64,000 bases of DNA, taken from the NCBI GenBank assembly GCA_944990035.1, contig CALYLX010000069.1, positions 62,001 through 126,000 of the forward strand, given 5' to 3'. Each line of letters opens with the position of its first letter. Position 1 is the first letter of the stretch. The stretch is from Clitopilus passeckerianus. Taxonomy: Eukaryota > Basidiomycota > Agaricomycetes > Agaricales > Entolomataceae. Below the pieces are notes generated by a model. It saw nothing but the letters and a program-made list of their open reading frames with translations, was not told the origin of the DNA and did no database searches. The position numbers and the translations under genes were made by a program. Below, piece after piece: positions 58,168-64,000 of the stretch.

Positions 58168-58710
58168 ATGTCAGTCGGCGAACAGATACCCTCAGCCAGG
58201 AAGGAACTGGACCATCCAGATTCAGGTTTCGTTGAACCTGTTAATTGCGCAGAGCTATCAAGATCCTATGGTGCAAGTCAGCGTCACCGTTCGTCAAGCC
58301 AGAACCTTGTCAGTAGCCCCTGCCATTTAGAGGAGCAGCCGTGGTCTGAAATACTTGACCTACAAATACCTGTGGGCCCAGCAGTGTTCAAGGCAAGTCA
58401 TTTTCTCGGCTCCATTTGAAGTTTCTTGTCTAACCTCCGTCCACAGTATCGAGGAAGAATCTCTCCTACAACGTTACTTGTCTCACTGCAGTGCAACATG
58501 ACCATCAACTTCATGCCCGTCATCTCCCTGGGAGACCTCAATGGCTCCCTCAACGACCGTGGCGTGACAAACCTTTTCAACATTCCAGGATTTGCAGTTG
58601 GATCCACGCGTTTGTACGCCAAAGACGGCTGGCTCATGTTCAAACCCGACGTTTGCGTGTGGGGTCAGGCCTTTAACCTTAATCAGAGGGCTTTTCGGCT
58701 TTCTCGTTGA
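58168..58710 (+). CDS. Small unknown protein with a GC-AG intron
   Basis: Exons 58168-58392 and 58447-58710 join in phase 0 to 162 aa. The 54-bp intron has the donor AAG|GCAAGT and acceptor CCACAG; the donor is a perfect GC-type consensus, and no in-frame GT donor is available. The first 50 residues are polar (ELSRSYGASQRHRSSSQNLV). The second exon has mixed hydrophobic and glycine residues (FMPVISLGDLNGSLNDRG, FNIPGFAVGSTRLYAKDGWL). I do not recognise a family. The stop lies 169 bp ahead of F-box-like 5 on the same strand, so the exons could also be an old 5' part of that gene. Confidence 0.4.
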
Positions 58711-58879
58711 ACATGCGGTTTACTTTGAAGATGATCCACGTATCTGCCTTAACGACCCGGCTTTTGGGCTATCCGCACTCTTATCCGTAAAGAATACATA
58801 CGAAGTTTTCAAAATGAAAATCATAATACCATTTCAATTCCTTTGTCCCACGAAGGCCCCGGATCAAAATATTATTATC

Positions 58880-60820
58880 ATGGCGAAAGAAGAATCAATT
58901 TCCAACCTCACTCACTTTCGACCCCGCCAACCACGACCAGGACATGTCGACTTGTTGGCTGAGCTTCAGCAGGTACAAAGGGCAGTACGTATCAGGTTAT
59001 GGACGCATTTTCCAGATCTCAATCACTCTCGATACCCAAACTCTGCGTGGCAACTCACGAGCAGTGAGAATCACACTCGTCAGAAAAGCCACTGACGACA
59101 CACTCTCCGACCTCGTAAGAACATTGCAAAAATATCCAGTAAATTTGAAAATGGGTATCGAGGCCTTGTATTAGGTTGTTTCCGACCACGTTCATCACGA
59201 TGTGCCTTTTCGAGCCGTCTTAACCCGGACTAAGGCCAGGATGGGAGGACCTCAATCCTCTGCCACCATACCTCTTGTTTTCGAGATGCGGAGGATAGAT
59301 CAGTACTCGGTCCAGCTCATCCCTCTGCCAAAAACTCCTTCGGAGACCATGACCGTCCTCTTCGACAAGCATTACGTAGGAACCTCTGAAAGGCATATTC
59401 TTGTGACTCTGGGCTCCTCCCGGCCCATACACGACCCGATCGAGCATGGTGGGGGTTGGACGCCAGGATTTGACTATGAACGACATTATATCCTCGTCCA
59501 TGAAGTGCGGTTACTTTCTACGATGGTTTCTAGTCCCCTGTCGCCCGGCAGGCGTTCCCTTGCTCTCCCACCCGAAATACTTCGTCAGATAGCATCCTTT
59601 ACTGTAGAACCTCTGAGGGCAGGGTGGCGACAAGACCTTTTGTCTTTTGGACTTGTCAGCAAGGCGTGGTCGAAAGTACTTGATCTGTACTTTGACCTAC
59701 CCCCCAACGAAAATTACGATAGGCCGAGCATATTCAGTTACCTGAACTCGCTGCGCCGGCGTCCTGACAGAGCCGGGGTTATACGATTATTCGGACTCAC
59801 AAATTTCTCAGAGTTCAAAGACTTCAAAGTCATGGACGAAGAATGCAGACGAAAAATAATGAAAGCCGCAGTCAACATCCTCCAGATGACAACAGGGTTA
59901 ACAATGCTCGACATTGATCATATTGACCACTTTTATCGCCCTGACATGGCTTCCACTTATCCGTTGTTCGCCGATCTCGACGCTTGCTGCATCATGGGCC
60001 CAGGGATTCCGTTCTGGCCAAACCAGGCTGCAGTGGTCCGTCAAGACAGATGCCTCGTTTTCGATGCCATGCCTGCACTCATGAGATTTTGGCCTAATAT
60101 GACCAAATTAGAGGTGGTAGGGCTAGCACGGCGAAAAGGTGAAAGGTATGACTCCGTGACGCTATGCGCCCAACCGTGTTCACAATTGATTTTAGGATCG
60201 AGAATTTCTCGGAATTCTTCAAGGTTAGTTCGGAAGGCTTTGACTGATTGACACTGACATTAACGCTTCAGGTCTCTCGTCTGCATCCCTTGCAATGCAA
60301 TCTCGAGGACATTGACATCAACGGGGCGCACATATCTAACTCCCAGCTATTTAACATCATAAACACATCCAAGCCTTGCCTCCGACGGCTTGTCTTACAA
60401 GAGGTATCGGGACTATCCAACGATGAACTGTACAATGCACTTTCATTGGTTTCCAACTCACTCGTCGAGCTTACAATCCGATGTACCGACATACCGAAGG
60501 CTCCGACCGAAGAGTATGGCGTCGACAGGGTTATCTCGCAGCTAACTGCCCTTCAGTCCTTGGAATTGTATGGGGAATGCTATAGCTCCCTTTCCATTGC
60601 GAGAAAGACCACTGCCTCCAGTACTTCTGAAAGTTTTGATGAGATCATACTTACCTATCCCGGAGACGAAGTCCTACGCAATATAGTAGAAGCAATGGAA
60701 GCAGGTGGATGGAGGACAATTTCGATATATACGGGGGATATGGACAAGGAGACACGCACTCGAGCCCGGGAGGTGGCAATCAGGAAGGGGATAGATTTTC
60801 GGCAATATGACGAGGAGTAA
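58880..60820 (+). CDS. F-box-like protein 5 (local paralogue family, intact)
   Basis: Exons 58880-58972, 59016-59114, 59175-60145, 60196-60223 and 60272-60820 give 579 aa with no lesion. The N-terminal module is ISITLDTQTLRGNSRAVRIT, then LVRKATDDTLSDL, followed by an intron at the family position. The F-box is the clearest of the group: LALPPEILRQIASFTVEP then WRQDLLSFGLVSKAWSKVLD. The C-terminal leucine-rich part includes LRRLVLQEVSGLSNDELYNA and LQSLELYGE. A 28-base exon sits between the middle and C-terminal parts, replacing the 58-base exon of copy 1. It probably acts as a substrate receptor of an SCF ubiquitin ligase, inferred from the F-box. Its N-terminus is shorter than that of copies 1 and 3. 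Confidence 0.82.
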
Positions 60821-61740
60821 TAGGCATAGTGGGCTGGAAGTTTCTACTCGTAACGTCGCTGGAATAGAGGCTACATACACTTTCAACAGAATCACAGATG
60901 CCTATCTTAAATTCCTCACCTCACCTCTCCGCCTGCGTTACTTGTAGTATGCTTCTGTCAATCTCGATCACAAGATCTAGCGGACTCTATGATAACCTTA
61001 TTCTGGGTACATAATGCGGCCACCCAAGGCTGAACGCTGAATGCCGAACACCCCATGCTGGTTTTAATCTCTTAAACGGGATGGAGCCTCTGTCAATCCA
61101 AAGCTTGATCCAGCTCGCAGGCTTCGCACATTCCAACTGGGCATGGTAAACACGTGTTCGTACTGGTACAGTCCCCTGCGGGACCTGACCTGGCCGAGAT
61201 GGCGATATGGCTAAGAAAACACCCAGAAAAGTCGTCTCTAACGAAGGAACTGAGTTAAAATCGCATTCGTAACAATGGAGAACTGTTATGGGAAATTCGG
61301 CATGCCATAAGTATCTGGGGTACAATTCGGAATCGTCTTTTAGACTGACATTCCATACAAACCTAGACCTCAATCTCCAAGAGAACCGTCACTGATCGGC
61401 GGTCTTCCTGAAAGTTTTTGGAACAAAGGTATGCCCACATGATTGCATCTTGCGACTGCGCACGCCACTGTCCAATGACAGGCTCCCATGCCGTCGCAAA
61501 TTGTACGCCTCCGTTCACAGATGGATCATATTTAGATTGGGCCCACGGGATCGGCACACACAATATTAGGTTTTCTGAGGTCTACCTGGTGCGCCTCTGG
61601 AGTTTCTGAAGGGGGTAGGCGTAATATCGCTTTGAACCTCGTCTTCTATCTAACCCCAGTGATAACAGTAAACCAGGTACAAGGAGAGCCACAATGAGTC
61701 CAGGTGGCTAAACGAAATGCCTGCGAGATGACGGTCCGCA
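60821..61740. other. Intergenic, nothing supported
   Basis: About 900 bases. Minus-strand frames at 60987-61373 and 61363-61563 are open and look partly protein-like, but the second lacks an ATG and no splice model joins them. Confidence 0.4.
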
Positions 61741-61875
61741 CAGCACATCTATTTTTAGCGCAGCTATTTTTAGTGCACACGTGCCCCAAATCTTCGGCTG
61801 ATATCAAGATCTATGCGGTACCCACTAGTTCGTCGTCAGTGTCGTGACCAGCAGTCTTTTCAGGTATAAAAGGGT
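61741..61875 (+). promoter_or_regulatory. Promoter of the CipC-like gene
   Basis: TATAAAAGG lies at about 61865-61873, about 78 bp before the ATG. Some 100 bp further upstream, CTATTTTTAG occurs twice in direct rep (about 61749 and 61764), each followed by a purine-CGC/GCAC stretch and then CACACGTG. It looks like a strong, regulated promoter. Confidence 0.6.
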
Positions 61876-61942
61876 CGCAATGACCGGGTTAGAAAAATAA
61901 CAATCACTGCCATCTCTCACTTTACTCTCACTTTATTCAATC

Positions 61943-62483
61943 ATGGGCTGGTTTTCCGACGACTCTGAACAAGCTCAGTCCTACAACAGCGTATGTTGGC
62001 TCCATGGCTACGATGCTCGTGAAGACTAATGGCCATCATGCTCCAGTACCAGACCGCTCAACCCCATCAGGCTCATCTCTCTCATGAACTTATCGGGGGC
62101 GCTGCCGCCTTTGAGGTAAGCCATTTCGTCCTCATAATAATTACAGCAGGCTAAGGGCATATACACAGGCCATGAAGGCGTACGAAGAGCATGCCGCCGC
62201 CAACGGTCACCCAGACTCTCACGCTAAGGCCAAAGAATTCGCGTACGTCACTACTTCGACGTTGGCGTCAAATAATGACATTGCATTATAGCATTGGCCT
62301 CGCTGGCGCTTTCATTGATCGAGAGGTTGAGACCAAGGGCGTAAGTCTGCAAATACAATTGCTGTTGAGTAATTTATCTGATGAACTTCCAAGTTGGACT
62401 TCGTTGACAGGGAACGTGCCAAACGCCATGCCAGGGAGCACATCGAAAGTGTCAGCCCTCAGGACTTCGGTGGAAACTATTGA
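61943..62483 (+). CDS. CipC-like stress protein (DUF3759)
   Basis: Exons 61943-61990, 62047-62115, 62169-62242, 62292-62340 and 62394-62483 give 109 aa, normal for this family. The chain reads MGWFSDDSEQAQSYN, then HLSHELIGGAAAFEAMKAYE, HAAANGHPDSHAKAKEF, GLAGAFIDREVETKG and DFVDRERAKRHAREH. The MGWF start, SHELI.GAA, HAKAKE and FIDRE.ETKG are family signatures. CipC was first seen in Aspergillus as induced by concanamycin, and relatives are often abundant in basidiomycete hyphae; the biochemical role is unknown. The strong TATA box fits high expression. Confidence 0.9.
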
Positions 62484-64000
62484 GCAAGGACTCTAGAATG
62501 CGTGTAAATCATTTTGTATTATTCCCAGTCGCAAATATCACTTGGAGACCCCTGATTTATTTGTTGCTTGTCCCATCAAATCGAGGTGCAGTTCGAGTGT
62601 GCCAGATCAGAACTTTGTTTGTGTCCACCATACTCAAGGTTCGACTTTAAAGACACATTGAAAGCGATTACTACAGCCTAAAATCTCTAGCCGAGCATCT
62701 TTGTCGAACGACGAGCACGCGGATGACAGGAAGATTAATATCGTTTGAACCTTAGACCTGAGTTTCGCAAAGTCGAAAAGCTCAAGAATTAACTGGTCAA
62801 ACACGAGATTTCCCATTCATTCCCACCTTTTTCAATTAATTCGGGCATAAACTGGACACATCTCGTCAGATATACTTTCACATCCGAGTCTACTACATCC
62901 TCGAAGCGACAAAGGTCTCATCAGCGTGCGTAGCGTCCCTTGCATACCACATCGTCTAACAACACTCAGCAGGATGGCGAGAAAGTCATCAAACTCTTAT
63001 CTACGCGACGGTAAAGATGGCATCGGCCTTGGGCCTTTGCCACTGGCCACTGTCCTATTTTCGTGAGGATCATACTGTATTTCACATCGGCATATAAGCA
63101 GGAATGTGCACACCGTGTCCCCTACGTGTCCCTCCTACATTCCTTGACTTTTCCGGGGCGTGGAGGCATGATCATGCAACTTTTGTTACTTTACCTCCCT
63201 CGTCGAAAATGCGGATTCAGGATTGAGGTACGGTCTGACCAGTAGGATCGTTTTGTTGCACCTCAATTTCAAGGCCCCATCATTCGGTCGGTCAAAGCCT
63301 CTACAAGCCAGAGCATGTCGCGAGCAATATCCGATGATTCGAGGATCCAAGCTGATCCTTGGGGTTGGCTGACCATAACCCAAGAAAGAACACTCGCACC
63401 GAGGAAGATGCTTAACAAACCAACCCCCAGCCTGTGTTCCTGGTCACAGTCCGATAGGGAAAACCAGCGAGAAAATGGGGAATCTGGCAAACCCTTGGTG
63501 GTTCCTCTACCTATTTACCAGCCTCTTCGACGACCTTCCTTCAGTCCCGCTCCTGCAAACCAATCTAAACGGGGAGAAGGCCAGTCCGCAGGCGCGCCAG
63601 TCCATCCACCATTGGCCTCGGTATCAGGACGTCAATTATGTTCATTTCCACGTGGACGAGACTTCTGAAAGTATCAGATTGGCTCGACCTGGTGATCCAT
63701 TTCTGACTCTCAAATAGGATCGCCTTGTATTTGATTTCCACGTGTACGAGGCATACTAGACTTTTAGTCGATCCCGACATGAACTCGGACAAACTTACAT
63801 GTTTCAGATCCAATGTAGGATATTCTTCGTCGACACCTCCTGAAGCTCAGTAGACCTAGCTTCTTTCCACAATACCGTCCTAACTCCTAAGAAGAGATTG
63901 TGCAGGAGAACATTCCTCAATTCTCCGAATGCGATCGCGATCGCCATTCAGGTTCGTCTCACGCTGGAGTTAGATAGCCTCTATGTCAAAAAAGGCGGCA
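62484..64000. other. Right-end region, nothing supported
   Basis: About 1.5 kb. A + frame at 63475-63717 (starts MGNLANPWWFLYLF) is the longest with an ATG, but it has no family features. A short near-repeat TTTCCACGTG(G/T)ACGAG occurs at about 63646 and 63736. No gene is claimed. Confidence 0.45.

Noticed and set aside
60987..61563. Minus-strand frames with protein-like composition
   Set aside because: The upstream frame has no ATG, and I could not find a GT-AG pair that joins the two frames in phase.
63475..63717. Small + frame starting MGNLANPWWFLYLF
   Set aside because: It has an ATG and 80 codons but no family features, no splice partners and no clear promoter; chance cannot be excluded.

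Overview
This window comes from a filamentous basidiomycete, most likely a mushroom-forming agaricomycete. Almost every gene is split by many 48-75 bp introns. The gene families also point there: a STE3-type pheromone-receptor relic, large tandem families of ICMT-like methyltransferases and RBR ubiquitin ligases, a CipC/DUF3759 protein, and a fungal 7-TM protein resembling DUF6534. No tool was run. Exon joins were read from GT-AG (or GC-AG) boundaries, and I checked that the reading frame stays open across them.

Layout. 1-730: remains of a STE3-like receptor, cut by the window edge. 1.7-12.4 kb: six ICMT-like genes in a row on the + strand, with a 917-bp hAT-type MITE between the fourth and fifth. 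12.7-17.6 kb (-): CCR4-NOT subunit 11 and a CLA4-type PAK kinase. 18.7-23.2 kb (+): two genes of an F-box-like family, one intact and one broken. 23.3-28.7 kb: a coiled-coil/proline-rich protein, mitochondrial ribosomal protein uS19m, a single-pass membrane protein with a PPxY motif and an unknown protein. 29.0-31.0 kb: two more ICMT-like genes. 31.1-36.4 kb: an RGG-rich protein, a 13-exon 7-TM protein and kinetochore SPC25. 36.7-47.3 kb: four RBR genes, interrupted by a broken F-box-like copy. 47.4-51.6 kb (-): glycogen phosphorylase. 52.4-60.8 kb: a broken F-box-like copy with an extra C-terminal module, VPS36, a small unknown gene and an intact F-box-like copy. 61.9-62.5 kb: a CipC-like gene. 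From there to the end I see nothing I can support.

How it fits together. Single-copy housekeeping genes (CNOT11, CLA4, RSM19, SPC25, GPH1, VPS36) alternate with three locally amplified families: ICMT-like (8), F-box-like (5 plus one extra module) and RBR (4). The ICMT family is the most notable. ICMT carboxymethylates prenylated CaaX proteins, including fungal lipopeptide pheromones. Here an array of eight divergent relatives lies beside a degraded pheromone receptor and a PAK kinase, which suggests a region close to, or derived from, a pheromone/receptor (B) mating-type locus. I did not find a pheromone-precursor gene. The F-box-like and RBR families both point to ubiquitin signalling; several F-box-like copies are dying, so that family is turning over quickly.
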